From the NCBI RefSeq assembly GCF_021440345.1, contig NZ_JAKCNS010000076.1, forward strand, positions 39,722-103,721: 64,000 bases of DNA, in the 5' to 3' direction. Under the pieces are notes generated by a model, which saw only the letters and a list, made by a program, of their open reading frames with translations, searched no databases and was not told the origin of the DNA. Position numbers and translations under genes: made by a program. Positions 1 to 11,396 of this stretch are shown piece after piece (the first letter of the stretch is position 1; each line of letters starts with the position of its first letter). This DNA is from Kluyvera intermedia (GTDB lineage: Bacteria > Pseudomonadota > Gammaproteobacteria > Enterobacterales > Enterobacteriaceae).

Positions 1-720
1 ATTGCGGTAGCCCTCCGCCGCCATTCCCTGCGGCGAGAACATCAACACCCGTTTGCCGTCGAGCATGAAGAAGTCCGGGCATTCCCACATAAAGCCCATT
101 CCCTCTTTTGCTTCGGCGAGGATCCCTTCATCCCGCCACTCCCGGAGATCGTGCGAACGATACAGACGGACCTGGCCGGTATCGCCAACTCGTGAACCGA
201 CAACCAGGTACCAATCATCCCCCTCGTGCCAGACCTTCGGATCGCGGAAGTGGTGCAAACCCGCCGGGGTATCAATGATCTGCCCCTGGCGTTCAAAGTG
301 AATGCCGTCCCGGCTGGTCGCCAGGCACTGCACCTGATAGAGGTTGTCATCACTGCTGGGATCGCCATGAAATTTATGCCCGGTGTAGATTAGCGCGAGC
401 GTATCGCCATCCACGACCGCTGAACCGGAAAAGCAGCCGTCTTTATCCTCAGGCCCTTCCGGCGCGAGCGCCACCGGCAGATGTTCCCAGTGCACCAGAT
501 CCTGGCTGCGGGCATGCCCCCAGTGCATCGGCCCCCATTTTGTTGAGTAGGGATGATGCTGATAAAACGCGTGATACCAGCCATCGAACCAGACCAGACC
601 ATTGGGATCATTCATCCATCCGGCCCGGGGCGCGAGGTGATAGCGCGGATACCACCGCGGATTCAGCGCCTCACGTCGGGTCTGCAGTTCCTGTTCAGCT
701 TTGGCAATTGAGAAGGTCAT
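1..720 (-). CDS. cscA: Sucrose-6-phosphate hydrolase / beta-fructofuranosidase (GH32), 3' end outside window
   Basis: The first 240 codons of a GH32 enzyme that cleaves sucrose or sucrose-6-phosphate in the cytoplasm; the C-terminal part lies beyond base 1. Seen: WMNDPNG with nucleophile D38, RDP with D160 (transition-state stabiliser), and ECPDF with acid/base E213, all in the order expected for the five-bladed propeller. Residue-by-residue it resembles E. coli CscA through this whole stretch. It begins 16 bp after the permease gene and is read in the same direction, so the two probably share an operon controlled by the divergent LacI-type repressor. The natural substrate (sucrose, its phosphate or a fructo-oligosaccharide) cannot be settled from sequence. 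Confidence 0.9.
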   Translation of the reverse strand, partial: MTFSIAKAEQELQTRREALNPRWYPRYHLAPRAGWMNDPNGLVWFDGWYHAFYQHHPYSTKWGPMHWGHARSQDLVHWEHLPVALAPEGPEDKDGCFSGSAVVDGDTLALIYTGHKFHGDPSSDDNLYQVQCLATSRDGIHFERQGQIIDTPAGLHHFRDPKVWHEGDDWYLVVGSRVGDTGQVRLYRSHDLREWRDEGILAEAKEGMGFMWECPDFFMLDGKRVLMFSPQGMAAEGYRN

Positions 721-736
721 AGTCATTACTCTTTAT

Positions 737-1978
737 TCAGACAACCGAAGATTGCGGCAGGAGCGAGCCGGAGGCTGGCTTGCTGGCGCGTAAGAGGAAA
801 ATGGAGATAAAGGTGGTGCAGAACACCAGCGCCCCCATGAACAGATAGGATTCGGCAAAGCCATATTTTTCATAGCTATAGCCCGCAAGCGGCGACAGCA
901 CGGTGGCAATCACCGAACTGGTGCAGGCAAACCCCACCAGATACAGCGTGGAAGAGAGTCGCTTATCGAAATGGGCGCTGTTGTATTTGAAAATGGAAAC
1001 CAGCAGCACCGGCAGTTCAACGCCGTGCAGCAGTTTGGTTATCGAGATAAGCACCGGCCCTTCCACCAGCCCGGAGGCCACCATCCGCAGCGCCATCACC
1101 ATGCCGGCGAAAATCAGCCCATTTTTGGCGCCAATCCGATTAACCAGCCACGGCGCACAGAACATTCCCGCCGCTTCCAGGAATACCTGGAATGAGTTGA
1201 GGTAGCCATACATGGCATTGCCTTCCTGCAGCGTCGGGAACTGAGAGGAGAAATAAACGGGGAATTGCTGATCGTAAACGCTATAAATACAGGTACCGAC
1301 CACGAAAAATACCAGCGCCCAAAAACGCGGCAACACCAGCAGACGCAGCGCGTCTTCCAGCTTCACTTTGCCGCCAGACTCTTCGGCGACCCGACTTTGT
1401 TCATCGCTTGTCACGCGCAAGCGCACCATCAACAAGAAGAAAACCAGCCCTGAGCAGGTCGCTACCGCGAAGTTAAGCTTGGGGTTGATATTGAAGAGCA
1501 GGCCGGCAAAAAAGGTAGCGACGGCCCACCCCAGCGAGCCCCACATCCGCGCTTTACCAAACTCAAAGTGGGTCTGTCGCGCAACGCGCTCGGTGTACGA
1601 CTCCAGCACGCCGATCCCGCCGTTGAAGGTCAACCCGATATAGATGCCGCCAAAAATACTGCCGAGCAGGATATTTTGTTTGAGCAGATAGCCAAAGAGC
1701 AGAAACGCAGGCCCCGAGAGAATCAGCAAAACGGTGATGTACCAGAGCAGATTTTTACGCAGGCCCAGCCGGTCCTGGATGAAGCCGTAACAAATTTGGG
1801 CAAACAGCGCTGACACCGACAACACGGCATAAATAATCCCGGTATCGCCGGGTTTCAGCCCTACCTCCTGATGAAGCCAGATAGACAGCAGCGAGCCGGA
1901 AGAGGACCAGGTGACAAAAAAGAAAAACAGCAAAGCACTGAGTATCAGGTAACTGCGGGGTTGATGTTCTTTCATCAT
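737..1978 (-). CDS. Oligosaccharide:H+ symporter (MFS, LacY/CscB/RafB family)
   Basis: A 12-helix major facilitator of the oligosaccharide:H+ symporter family, placed upstream of the GH32 hydrolase in the same direction. Seen: alternating hydrophobic segments, the family signature around GYLNSFQVFLEA, and the loop motif QDRLGLRKNLLW between helices 2 and 3. I start it at the MMKEHQ methionines; the reading frame stays open to 2029, but that extension would run through a repressor operator. The methionine at 1975 is an equally good start. It could carry sucrose, raffinose or another fructoside. The neighbour cscA and repressor favour sucrose, but the protein also resembles RafB and MelY, so I leave the symbol empty. 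Confidence 0.85.
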   Translation of the reverse strand: MMKEHQPRSYLILSALLFFFFVTWSSSGSLLSIWLHQEVGLKPGDTGIIYAVLSVSALFAQICYGFIQDRLGLRKNLLWYITVLLILSGPAFLLFGYLLKQNILLGSIFGGIYIGLTFNGGIGVLESYTERVARQTHFEFGKARMWGSLGWAVATFFAGLLFNINPKLNFAVATCSGLVFFLLMVRLRVTSDEQSRVAEESGGKVKLEDALRLLVLPRFWALVFFVVGTCIYSVYDQQFPVYFSSQFPTLQEGNAMYGYLNSFQVFLEAAGMFCAPWLVNRIGAKNGLIFAGMVMALRMVASGLVEGPVLISITKLLHGVELPVLLVSIFKYNSAHFDKRLSSTLYLVGFACTSSVIATVLSPLAGYSYEKYGFAESYLFMGALVFCTTFISIFLLRASKPASGSLLPQSSVV

Positions 1979-2008
1979 GGCTATCTCATCGTGGATTAAC
2001 GCCACAAT

Positions 2009-2020
2009 GGTAACGTTAAC
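2009..2020. promoter_or_regulatory. LacI-family operator, permease-proximal
   Basis: GGTAACGTTAAC, one base from the perfect palindrome 64 bp away. The AACGTT core is typical for LacI-family regulators. It lies just upstream of the permease start at 1978. Confidence 0.7.
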
Positions 2021-2072
2021 AAAAAACATAACTCATGCGATTTTGCTGCGATATCCGATGTTAATCACAAAA

Positions 2073-2084
2073 GTTAACGTTAAC
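2073..2084. promoter_or_regulatory. LacI-family operator, perfect palindrome
   Basis: GTTAACGTTAAC is its own reverse complement. With the near-identical site centred 64 bp away (about six helical turns), it suggests repressor looping over the divergent permease/repressor promoters. A weak CRP-like half-site TCACA (2065-2069) abuts it. Confidence 0.75.
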
Positions 2085-2209
2085 ATAATAAAAGTAAGAT
2101 CATGATCAACTATTTGATACCATGCCAACGGCATAGAGTGCGCTAGAATAGCGCGCTATCCTTTAACATCAGTGAGTTAGTTGTTTAGCGGCAACGGTGG
2201 AGTAAAAAA

Positions 2210-3205
2210 ATGGCATCCTTGAAAGATGTGGCAAAGTTGGCAAACGTCTCCCTGATGACGGTTTCCCGCGCCCTGAACAGCCCGGAGCAGCTTAAGCCGG
2301 AAACGCTGGCGCGCGTTCAGTCTGCCATTGCCCAAACTAATTACGTCCCCGATCTATCGGCAAAAAAAATTCGCGGCGCGCACGACACGGCAAAAACCAT
2401 CGGTGTGCTGGCGTTAGATACGGTGACTACGCCTTTCTCGGTCGAGATTACGCTTTCCATAGAGGAAACGGCGCGGGCCCACGGCTGGAACAGCTTCGTA
2501 GTGAACATGTTTTCTGACGATAGCCCGGAAGCGATTGTCGACCTGCTGCTGTCGCACCGTCCCGGCGGGATTATTTATACCACCATGGGGCTTCGGCAAG
2601 TACCGGTGCCAGCCAAACTCCTGACTCTGCCGTGCGTTTTGGCAAACTGTGAAAGTCTGCACCACCCGATTGCGAGCTATATCCCGGACGATGAACAAGG
2701 GCAGTATGAGGCGGTTACTGGCCTGCTGGCAGCGGGATACACTCGCCCGCTGTGTCTGCATTTACCACAAAATCATCTGGCGACCATCCGCCGCCGCCGT
2801 GGCCTGGAACGCGCCTGTCGGCAAGCAGGCATTAACCCTGATGCACTGACGCATGTCTATATGGAATATGGTGACGAACACTATCGCGATATTCCCGCCC
2901 GTGTTCTGGAACAAATCGTTCAGGGTAAACCGCTGTTTGACTCGATTATCTGCGGCAACGATCGCATCGCGTTTATGGTTTATCAGACGCTGCTGGCACA
3001 GGGGCTAAGGATCCCCGAGGACGTGGCCGTGCTCGGCTACGACAATATGGTGGGAATTGGCAATCTATTCCTGCCGCCGCTGTCTACGGTGCAGCTCCCT
3101 CACTATGAGATTGGCCGACTGAGCGCCCTGCACATCATCAACGGTGACAGCCATCGGGATACTATTCGCGTTAACAGCCCGTGGCTGCCCGGAGAATCGA
3201 TATAA
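2210..3205 (+). CDS. cscR: LacI-family transcriptional repressor, CscR-like
   Basis: A 331-aa repressor. The N-terminal helix-turn-helix (ASLKDVAKLANVSLMTVSRA, residues 2-21) and hinge are followed by a periplasmic-binding-protein-like effector domain. The sequence follows E. coli CscR closely, including the GIIYTTMGLR and LFLPPL stretches. It is divergent from the permease/hydrolase operon, with two AACGTT-core operators in between, so it most likely represses that operon and itself. The inducer is probably fructose or a sucrose derivative, as for CscR (inference). The ATG is preceded by GGTGGAG at suitable distance. A bidirectional terminator begins right at the stop codon. Confidence 0.9.
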   Translation: MASLKDVAKLANVSLMTVSRALNSPEQLKPETLARVQSAIAQTNYVPDLSAKKIRGAHDTAKTIGVLALDTVTTPFSVEITLSIEETARAHGWNSFVVNMFSDDSPEAIVDLLLSHRPGGIIYTTMGLRQVPVPAKLLTLPCVLANCESLHHPIASYIPDDEQGQYEAVTGLLAAGYTRPLCLHLPQNHLATIRRRRGLERACRQAGINPDALTHVYMEYGDEHYRDIPARVLEQIVQGKPLFDSIICGNDRIAFMVYQTLLAQGLRIPEDVAVLGYDNMVGIGNLFLPPLSTVQLPHYEIGRLSALHIINGDSHRDTIRVNSPWLPGESI

Positions 3206-3233
3206 AAAAACCGCTTGGTTAAGCGGTTTTTTT
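3204..3233. terminator. Bidirectional rho-independent terminator
   Basis: AACCGCTT / AAGCGGTT stem with an A-run before and a T-run after. It ends the repressor gene on the + strand and the 26-codon gene on the - strand. Confidence 0.9.
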
Positions 3234-3249
3234 GAAATTTTTCAGCGTA

Positions 3250-3330
3250 TTAGAAACGCGTTACTTCTGGATGCAGCTCAGACATAGAGATCAGGTAGGA
3301 AACAAAAACATTTTTGATTGCAGTCAGCAT
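3250..3330 (-). CDS. Predicted 26-aa small protein with its own promoter, RBS and terminator
   Basis: The product reads MLTAIKNVFVSYLISMSELH then PEVTRF: a short hydrophobic/amphipathic N-terminal half and a charged tail, so it may sit at the membrane. The start has AAAGGTG six bases upstream. The frame stays open upstream to 3447, but this start is the one with an RBS. Upstream on the same strand lie TATTAT (3382-3377), TTGCGC (3405-3400) with 17-bp spacing, and a near-consensus CRP site (3412-3427). The terminator at 3204-3233 follows immediately. Together these make a self-contained transcript of about 170 nt. I do not recognise the protein, and the RNA itself could also be the active product. 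Confidence 0.6.
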   Translation of the reverse strand: MLTAIKNVFVSYLISMSELHPEVTRF

Positions 3331-3376
3331 AGTCACACCTTTACCCATGATTACTTTAAGGTCATTTGATGGGCAA

Positions 3377-3405
3377 ATAATAAGCTTATCTGGGAAACTG
3401 CGCAA
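3377..3405 (-). promoter_or_regulatory. Sigma-70 promoter of the 26-codon gene
   Basis: On the minus strand, TTGCGC (3405-3400), a 17-bp spacer and TATTAT (3382-3377; 5 of 6 consensus). The predicted start of transcription is near 3370, giving a leader of about 40 nt. Confidence 0.55.
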
Positions 3406-3411
3406 TATTTT

Positions 3412-3427
3412 TGTGATGAAGATCACG
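3412..3427. promoter_or_regulatory. CRP-cAMP binding site
   Basis: TGTGA-TGAAGA-TCACG matches the CRP consensus at 9 of 10 half-site bases. It is centred about 50 bp upstream of the predicted start site of the small gene, which is not one of the canonical class I or II positions. Confidence 0.65.
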
Positions 3428-3458
3428 AAAAATAGTTGGTGAGACAAAATTCAGATAC

Positions 3459-3486
3459 AAAAAAAGCGCCCTGAGGCGCTTTTTTC
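3459..3486 (-). terminator. rpmE terminator
   Basis: AAAGCGCC/GGCGCTTT hairpin with a T-run on the minus strand, directly downstream of rpmE. An opposite T-run may make it bidirectional. Confidence 0.85.
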
Positions 3487-3496
3487 GCTTGGCAAC

Positions 3497-3748
<252 letters not shown>

Positions 3749-3775
3749 CTAACGCCAGACACCACGCGATGTTAA

Positions 3776-6106
<2,331 letters not shown>

Positions 6107-6256
6107 CGCAGAGTTGAGAGCGGGATCGTGAAATAAAACAATCATCACACTTTTGATGAAAATTCTGTAACAGATCCCCCTAACTATCTGATAAAAGTGT
6201 GTCAGATGTCAGGTCACACAGGACGTGCCTGCGCCAGTAAGTGAGGAGAGAATCAG

Positions 6257-7279
6257 GTGAAGGCTAAAAAACCGGTTGTTGCCGCAACCATGAAAGATGT
6301 TGCCCTACAAGCGAATGTCTCTACGGCAACCGTATCTCGTGCATTAATGAATCCCGAAAAAGTTTCGCAAGCCACGCGCAACCGCGTTGAGCAGGCGGCG
6401 CTGGAGGTAGGCTATCTCCCGCAGCTGCAGGGTCGAAACATGAAGCGCAATGAATCACGAACTATTCTGGTTATCGTCCCGGATATTTGCGATCCCTTCT
6501 TTAGCGAAGTGATCCGGGGGATCGAAGTCACCGCAGCAGCCCAGGGTTATCTGGTGCTGATTGGCGACTGTGCGCATCAGAATCAGCAAGAAAAAACCTT
6601 CATTGATTTAATCATCACCAAGCAGATTGATGGCATGCTGCTGCTGGGCTCTCGTCTCCCATTTGACGCCAGCATCGAAGAACAGCGCAACCTGCCGCCG
6701 ATGGTCATGGCTAACGAATTTGCTCCCGAGCTGGGGCTACCCACGGTACATATCGACAACCTCACCGCCTCATTCGATGCCGTAAACTATCTGCATGAAC
6801 TGGGACATCAGCGCATCGGCTGTATCGCCGGCCCCGAGGAGATGCCGCTGTGCCACTATCGCCTGCAGGGATACGTTCAGGCGCTGCGCCGCTGCGGTAT
6901 TACCGTCGACCCTCACTACATCGCTCGCGGCAACTTCACCTTTGAAGCCGGAGCCACGGCGCTGGAACAGCTGCTCGCCTTACCGCAGCCACCAACTGCC
7001 GTCTTCTGCCACAGCGATATCATGGCACTGGGCGCACTCTCCTATGCAAAACGCCGGGGGCTAAAAGTCCCTGACGATCTGTCCATTATCGGATTCGATA
7101 ACATTTCGCTGGCAGAGTTTTGCGACCCGCCGCTGACCACCGTTTCCCAGCCACGTTTTGATATCGGCCGGGAAGCGATGTTGCTGCTGTTGAACCAGAT
7201 GAGCGGTCAGGTTGTTGATAGCGGTTCGCGTCTTCTGGATTGCGAACTGATTATTCGCGGCAGTACAAGCAAAATATGA
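6257..7279 (+). CDS. cytR: LacI-family regulator CytR (nucleoside catabolism repressor)
   Basis: A 340-aa repressor that, in E. coli, binds DNA cooperatively with CRP at nucleoside uptake and catabolism promoters and is relieved by cytidine. Seen: helix-turn-helix (MKDVALQANVSTATVSRALM, residues 12-31), hinge, and effector domain almost identical to E. coli CytR (TILVIVPDICDPFFSE, HNQQEKTFIDLIITKQIDG region). The start is GTG at 6257, preceded by GTGAGGAGAG. It lies between priA and ftsN in the conserved order. Confidence 0.96.
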   Translation: MKAKKPVVAATMKDVALQANVSTATVSRALMNPEKVSQATRNRVEQAALEVGYLPQLQGRNMKRNESRTILVIVPDICDPFFSEVIRGIEVTAAAQGYLVLIGDCAHQNQQEKTFIDLIITKQIDGMLLLGSRLPFDASIEEQRNLPPMVMANEFAPELGLPTVHIDNLTASFDAVNYLHELGHQRIGCIAGPEEMPLCHYRLQGYVQALRRCGITVDPHYIARGNFTFEAGATALEQLLALPQPPTAVFCHSDIMALGALSYAKRRGLKVPDDLSIIGFDNISLAEFCDPPLTTVSQPRFDIGREAMLLLLNQMSGQVVDSGSRLLDCELIIRGSTSKI

Positions 7280-7377
7280 TACAAAGCCGGGCGCTTTAGG
7301 ACTTGCTCGTCTGGTCAAAGCCCCGCCGCTTAAGTAACATGTCGGGCTAACTAACGGAAAAAGACAGCGAAACGATA

Positions 7378-8343
7378 GTGGCACAACGAGACTATGTACG
7401 CCGCAGCCAGCAGGCACCTTCGCGGCGAAAGAACGGCGCTTCACGGAATACACGGAAAAAGCAGAGTAATTTTCCGGCGGTCTCTCCTGCCATGGTGGCG
7501 ATTGCGGCGGCGGTAGTGGTCGCTTTTATCGGCGGTTTATACTTCATCACGCATCACAAAAAAGAAGAGTCCGAATCGCTGCAGAACCGCCAGATCGCGG
7601 GGAATGGGCTGCCACCGAAACCGGAAGAACGCTGGCGTTACATTAAAGAGCTGGAAAGCCGCCAGCCGGGCGTCCGTGCGCCAACCGAACCGTCTGCTGG
7701 CGGGGAAGTGATCAACCCCAATCAGCTCACCGACGAACAGCGTCAGCTGTTGGCACAAATGCAGGCAGATATGCGCCAGCAGCCTACACAATTGACTGAA
7801 GTGCCGTGGAACGAGCAAACGGCTGCCCAGCGTCAGCAGACGCTACAGCGCCAACGCCTGGCGCAACAGCAGGTTCAGCAACAGCAGTGGACGCAAACGC
7901 AACCGGTGCAACAGCCGCAAACGCGTGCTCCTCAGCCGGTTCAGCAACCGCGTCAAACGCAAACTCAGCAGCCGCCAAAATCCACGGCGGCAAACTCGGC
8001 GTATCAGGATCTGCTGCAAACGCCTGCGCACACCGCAGCCACACAGCCAAAAACACAGGCCGCTGCGCCGGTTGTGCGTGAAACTACGCCGCCAAAAGCG
8101 ACCGAGAAAAAAGATGAGCGCCGCTGGATGGTGCAGTGCGGTTCATTTAAAGGTGCCGAACAGGCAGAAACCGTCCGCGCACAGCTGGCCTTTGAAGGCT
8201 TTGATTCCAAAATCACCACCAATAACGGCTGGAATCGTGTGGTTATCGGCCCGGTCAAAGGCAAGGATAACGCCGATAGCACCATTGCTCGCCTGAAGAT
8301 GGCGGGTCACGCAAACTGCATTAGGCTCGCTTCAGGGGGTTGA
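7378..8343 (+). CDS. ftsN: Essential cell division protein FtsN
   Basis: A 321-aa bitopic inner-membrane protein that triggers septal peptidoglycan synthesis. Seen: short basic cytoplasmic tail beginning (V)[10 protein letters not shown] with the D5 that contacts FtsA in E. coli; one membrane helix at about residues 38-58 ([19 protein letters not shown]); periplasmic segment containing the essential [15 protein letters not shown] region; long Gln/Thr/Pro-rich linker; and a C-terminal SPOR domain from about residue 243. The start is GTG, as in E. coli. Its TGA stop is part of the -35 element of the hslVU heat-shock promoter. Confidence 0.96.
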   Translation: MAQRDYVRRSQQAPSRRKNGASRNTRKKQSNFPAVSPAMVAIAAAVVVAFIGGLYFITHHKKEESESLQNRQIAGNGLPPKPEERWRYIKELESRQPGVRAPTEPSAGGEVINPNQLTDEQRQLLAQMQADMRQQPTQLTEVPWNEQTAAQRQQTLQRQRLAQQQVQQQQWTQTQPVQQPQTRAPQPVQQPRQTQTQQPPKSTAANSAYQDLLQTPAHTAATQPKTQAAAPVVRETTPPKATEKKDERRWMVQCGSFKGAEQAETVRAQLAFEGFDSKITTNNGWNRVVIGPVKGKDNADSTIARLKMAGHANCIRLASGG

Positions 8344-8366
8344 AACCCCCAAAATCCCCCCCATCT
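8339..8366 (+). promoter_or_regulatory. Sigma-32 heat-shock promoter of hslVU
   Basis: GTTGAAA (8339-8345), a 13-bp spacer and CCCCATCT (8359-8366) fit the sigma-32 pattern CTTGAAA-N11-16-CCCCATNT. The -35 element overlaps the ftsN stop codon TGA at 8341-8343. Confidence 0.85.
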
Positions 8367-8379
8367 ATAATTACATTCT

Positions 8380-8400
8380 GCCCCGTACACGGTACGGGGC
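8380..8400 (+). promoter_or_regulatory. hslVU 5' leader stem-loop
   Basis: GCCCCGTAC-ACG-GTACGGGGC forms a perfect 9-bp stem with a 3-nt loop early in the hslVU mRNA. A leader hairpin at this place is known to stabilise the E. coli hslVU message. There is no T-run, so it is not a terminator. Confidence 0.7.
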
Positions 8401-8435
8401 CTCTATTTCCGTATTTGCAACAAAGGGGTCTGCTC

Positions 8436-8966
8436 GTGACAACAATAGTAAGTGTTCGCCGTAACGGCCACGTTGTAATTGCCGGTGATGGCCAGGCCAC
8501 GCTGGGCAATACCGTCATGAAGGGCAACGTGAAAAAAGTTCGTCGTCTGTATAACGACAAAGTAATCGCCGGTTTTGCGGGCGGTACTGCGGACGCCTTC
8601 ACGCTGTTCGAACTGTTCGAACGTAAACTGGAAATGCACCAGGGGCATCTGGTTAAAGCCGCCGTTGAGCTGGCTAAAGACTGGCGTACCGACCGTATGC
8701 TGCGCAAGCTGGAAGCCCTGCTGGCGGTCGCGGATGAAACCGCCTCGCTCATCATCACCGGTAACGGTGACGTCGTGCAGCCGGAAAATGACCTGATTGC
8801 TATCGGTTCTGGCGGCCCGTACGCCCAGGCCGCAGCCCGTGCTCTGCTGGAAAACACCGAGCTTAGCGCGCGTGAAATTGCTGAAAAAGCGTTGAATATT
8901 GCAGGTGATATCTGCATTTATACCAACCATTTCCACACCATCGAAGAATTACCGTCTAAGGCGTAA
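8436..8966 (+). CDS. hslV: HslV (ClpQ) protease subunit
   Basis: A 176-aa threonine peptidase of the T1B family. It forms two stacked hexamers that degrade proteins unfolded by HslU. After removal of the initiator the catalytic Thr leads [21 protein letters not shown] chose the GTG at 8436 because it gives that mature end and the exact family length; the frame runs further upstream through the promoter. hslU follows after a 9-bp gap and is co-transcribed from the sigma-32 promoter. Confidence 0.97.
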   Translation: MTTIVSVRRNGHVVIAGDGQATLGNTVMKGNVKKVRRLYNDKVIAGFAGGTADAFTLFELFERKLEMHQGHLVKAAVELAKDWRTDRMLRKLEALLAVADETASLIITGNGDVVQPENDLIAIGSGGPYAQAAARALLENTELSAREIAEKALNIAGDICIYTNHFHTIEELPSKA

Positions 8967-8975
8967 GGATCTCCC

Positions 8976-10307
8976 ATGTCTGAAATGACCCCACGCGAAA
9001 TTGTCAGCGAACTGAACAAACACATCATCGGTCAGGACGCGGCCAAGCGCTCCGTTGCTATCGCCTTACGTAACCGCTGGCGCCGTATGCAGCTTGATGA
9101 AGAGCTGCGCCACGAAGTTACACCGAAAAACATTCTGATGATCGGCCCAACCGGCGTCGGTAAAACCGAAATCGCCCGTCGTCTGGCCAAGCTTGCCAAC
9201 GCGCCGTTCATCAAAGTTGAAGCCACCAAGTTCACCGAAGTGGGCTATGTGGGTAAAGAAGTCGACTCCATCATCCGCGATCTGACCGATTCGGCGATCA
9301 AAATGGTGCGTGTACACTCCATCGAGAAAAATCGCTATCGCGCCGAAGAGATGGCCGAAGAGCGTATTCTCGACGTGCTGATCCCACCGGCTAAAAACAA
9401 CTGGGGCCAGTCTGAACAGCCGTCTGAACCTTCTGCTGCACGTCAGGCATTCCGCAAAAAACTGCGCGAAGGCCAGTTGGACGACAAAGAGATTGAGATC
9501 GATCTTGCTGCCGCTCCGATGGGCGTAGAAATCATGTCGCCTCCAGGAATGGAAGAGATGACCAGCCAGCTGCAGTCCATGTTCCAGAACCTGGGCGGTC
9601 AAAAGCAGAAACCTCGCAAGCTGAAAATCAAAGATGCGATGAAACTGCTGGTTGAAGAAGAAGCGGCGAAGCTGGTGAATCCAGAAGAGCTCAAGCAAGA
9701 CGCTATCGAGGCGGTTGAGCAGCACGGTATCGTGTTCATCGATGAGATCGATAAAATCTGTAAGCGCGGTGAATCTTCCGGTCCAGACGTCTCTCGTGAA
9801 GGCGTACAGCGCGACCTGCTGCCGCTGGTTGAAGGCTGCACCGTTTCCACTAAGCACGGTATGGTTAAAACCGACCACATCCTGTTTATCGCTTCTGGCG
9901 CATTCCAGGTGGCAAAACCGTCTGACCTGATCCCAGAACTTCAGGGTCGTCTGCCAATTCGCGTTGAACTGCAGGCGCTGACCACCAGCGACTTCGAGCG
10001 TATCCTGACCGAGCCAAACGCGTCCATTACCGTGCAGTACAAAGCGCTGATGGCAACCGAAGGGGTGAATATCGAATTCACTGAGTCCGGTATCAAGCGT
10101 ATCGCCGAAGCGGCGTGGCAGGTTAACGAAACCACCGAGAACATCGGTGCTCGTCGTCTGCATACCGTTCTGGAGCGTTTGATGGAAGATATCTCCTATG
10201 ACGCCAGCGACCTGAACGGCCAAAGCATCACAATTGATGCGGAATACGTGAGCAAACATCTGGATGCATTAGTCGCAGATGAAGATCTGAGCCGTTTTAT
10301 CCTATAA
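8976..10307 (+). CDS. hslU: HslU (ClpY) unfoldase ATPase
   Basis: A 443-aa AAA+ ATPase, the usual length. Seen: Walker [10 protein letters not shown] near residue 56, pore loop GYVGKEV, inserted I-domain (about residues 110-240), Walker [10 protein letters not shown], sensor residues in GRLPIRVEL, and the C-terminal tail ending SRFIL that docks into HslV. It recognises and unfolds substrates such as SulA and sigma-32 for HslV. A terminator follows 30 bp after the stop. Confidence 0.97.
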   Translation: MSEMTPREIVSELNKHIIGQDAAKRSVAIALRNRWRRMQLDEELRHEVTPKNILMIGPTGVGKTEIARRLAKLANAPFIKVEATKFTEVGYVGKEVDSIIRDLTDSAIKMVRVHSIEKNRYRAEEMAEERILDVLIPPAKNNWGQSEQPSEPSAARQAFRKKLREGQLDDKEIEIDLAAAPMGVEIMSPPGMEEMTSQLQSMFQNLGGQKQKPRKLKIKDAMKLLVEEEAAKLVNPEELKQDAIEAVEQHGIVFIDEIDKICKRGESSGPDVSREGVQRDLLPLVEGCTVSTKHGMVKTDHILFIASGAFQVAKPSDLIPELQGRLPIRVELQALTTSDFERILTEPNASITVQYKALMATEGVNIEFTESGIKRIAEAAWQVNETTENIGARRLHTVLERLMEDISYDASDLNGQSITIDAEYVSKHLDALVADEDLSRFIL

Positions 10308-10337
10308 TCGCGGACACTGCATTTTCATCTTTAAATT

Positions 10338-10362
10338 GATGGGGCTGAAAAGCCCCATTTTT
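10338..10362 (+). terminator. hslVU terminator
   Basis: TGGGGCT-GAAA-AGCCCCA hairpin followed by a T-rich run, between hslU and menA. Confidence 0.8.
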
Positions 10363-10377
10363 ATTGGCTGATAACTA

Positions 10378-11304
10378 ATGACAAATACACCTGTAAGCCG
10401 CACTCAGGCCTGGCTGGAAAGTCTGCGCCCGAAAACATTACCTCTGGCCTGTGCCGCGATAATCGTGGGCACCGCCCTCGCCTGGTGGCAGGGACACTTT
10501 GATCCCGCCGTCGCCGTGCTGTCGTTGATTACCGCCAGCCTGCTGCAAATCCTCTCTAACCTCGCCAATGACTACGGCGATGCGGTGAAAGGCAGTGATA
10601 AACCGGACCGCATCGGCCCATTGCGCGGAATGCAAAAAGGGGTGATTACCCAGGAGCAGATGAAACGGGCGCTGATGATTACCGTAGCGCTTATCTGCCT
10701 CTTTGGCCTGGCTTTGCTGTTTACGGCCTATCAGACGTTGGGCGATTTTATCGGCTTCCTGGTGCTCGGACTGCTGGCGATTATCGCAGCCATTACCTAC
10801 ACCGTCGGTACCCGCCCTTACGGCTACATTGGCCTGGGCGATGTGTCAGTGCTGATTTTCTTCGGTTGGCTGAGCGTCATTGGCAGTTGGTATCTGCAGG
10901 CGCACAGCCTGAGCAGCGCGATTATCCTGCCCGCTACCGCCTGCGGCCTGCTGGCAACGGCGGTGCTCAATATCAACAATCTGCGCGATATCGACAGCGA
11001 CCGTGAGAACGGTAAAAACACGCTGGCCGTTCGCTTGGGGCCGATTAATGCCCGCCGGTATCACGTTTGTCTGCTGATGGGGACTCTGGTCTGTCTGGCG
11101 TTGTTTAACCTTTTCACCCTGCACAGTCTGTGGGGCTGGCTGTTCGTGCTGGCAGCGCCACTGCTGGTGAAACAGGCGCGCTACGTGATGCGCGAACTCT
11201 CGCCACAGGCGATGCCGCCGATGCTCGAGCGGACGGTAAAAGGTGCGCTATTAACTAACCTGCTGTTCGTCATCGGGATCGTGCTGAGCAAGACGTTGGC
11301 TTAA
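10378..11304 (+). CDS. menA: 1,4-dihydroxy-2-naphthoate octaprenyltransferase MenA
   Basis: A 308-aa inner-membrane UbiA-superfamily enzyme that attaches octaprenyl to 1,4-dihydroxy-2-naphthoate to make demethylmenaquinone. Seen: about eight to nine membrane helices and the two Asp-rich metal/diphosphate motifs NLANDYGDAVKGSD and NNLRDIDSDRENGK. It aligns with E. coli MenA over its full length. The start lies 15 bp after the hslVU terminator, so the gene probably has its own promoter near 10320-10370. Confidence 0.96.
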   Translation: MTNTPVSRTQAWLESLRPKTLPLACAAIIVGTALAWWQGHFDPAVAVLSLITASLLQILSNLANDYGDAVKGSDKPDRIGPLRGMQKGVITQEQMKRALMITVALICLFGLALLFTAYQTLGDFIGFLVLGLLAIIAAITYTVGTRPYGYIGLGDVSVLIFFGWLSVIGSWYLQAHSLSSAIILPATACGLLATAVLNINNLRDIDSDRENGKNTLAVRLGPINARRYHVCLLMGTLVCLALFNLFTLHSLWGWLFVLAAPLLVKQARYVMRELSPQAMPPMLERTVKGALLTNLLFVIGIVLSKTLA

Positions 11305-11396
11305 CTGACAAATATCAATTAACAATTGATGATTTTGCCAACAATGCATAGAGCGCGATATACTAAAATCACTCGCAGCAACTGAGCGTTAATCCT

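Noticed and set aside
3250..3447. 65-codon version of the small gene near rpmE
   Set aside because: The extra 39 codons run through the predicted promoter and the CRP site, and the longer start lacks an RBS; the 26-codon start is better supported.
6190..6235. CRP site before cytR
   Set aside because: A GTCACAC half-site is visible but the partner half at the right distance is poor.
7784..8296. Several open frames on both strands inside ftsN
   Set aside because: They arise from the Gln-rich, low-complexity linker of FtsN and have no start signals.
9066..10259. 397-codon open frame antisense to hslU
   Set aside because: Complete overlap with a strongly conserved gene; typical long antisense frame caused by codon bias.
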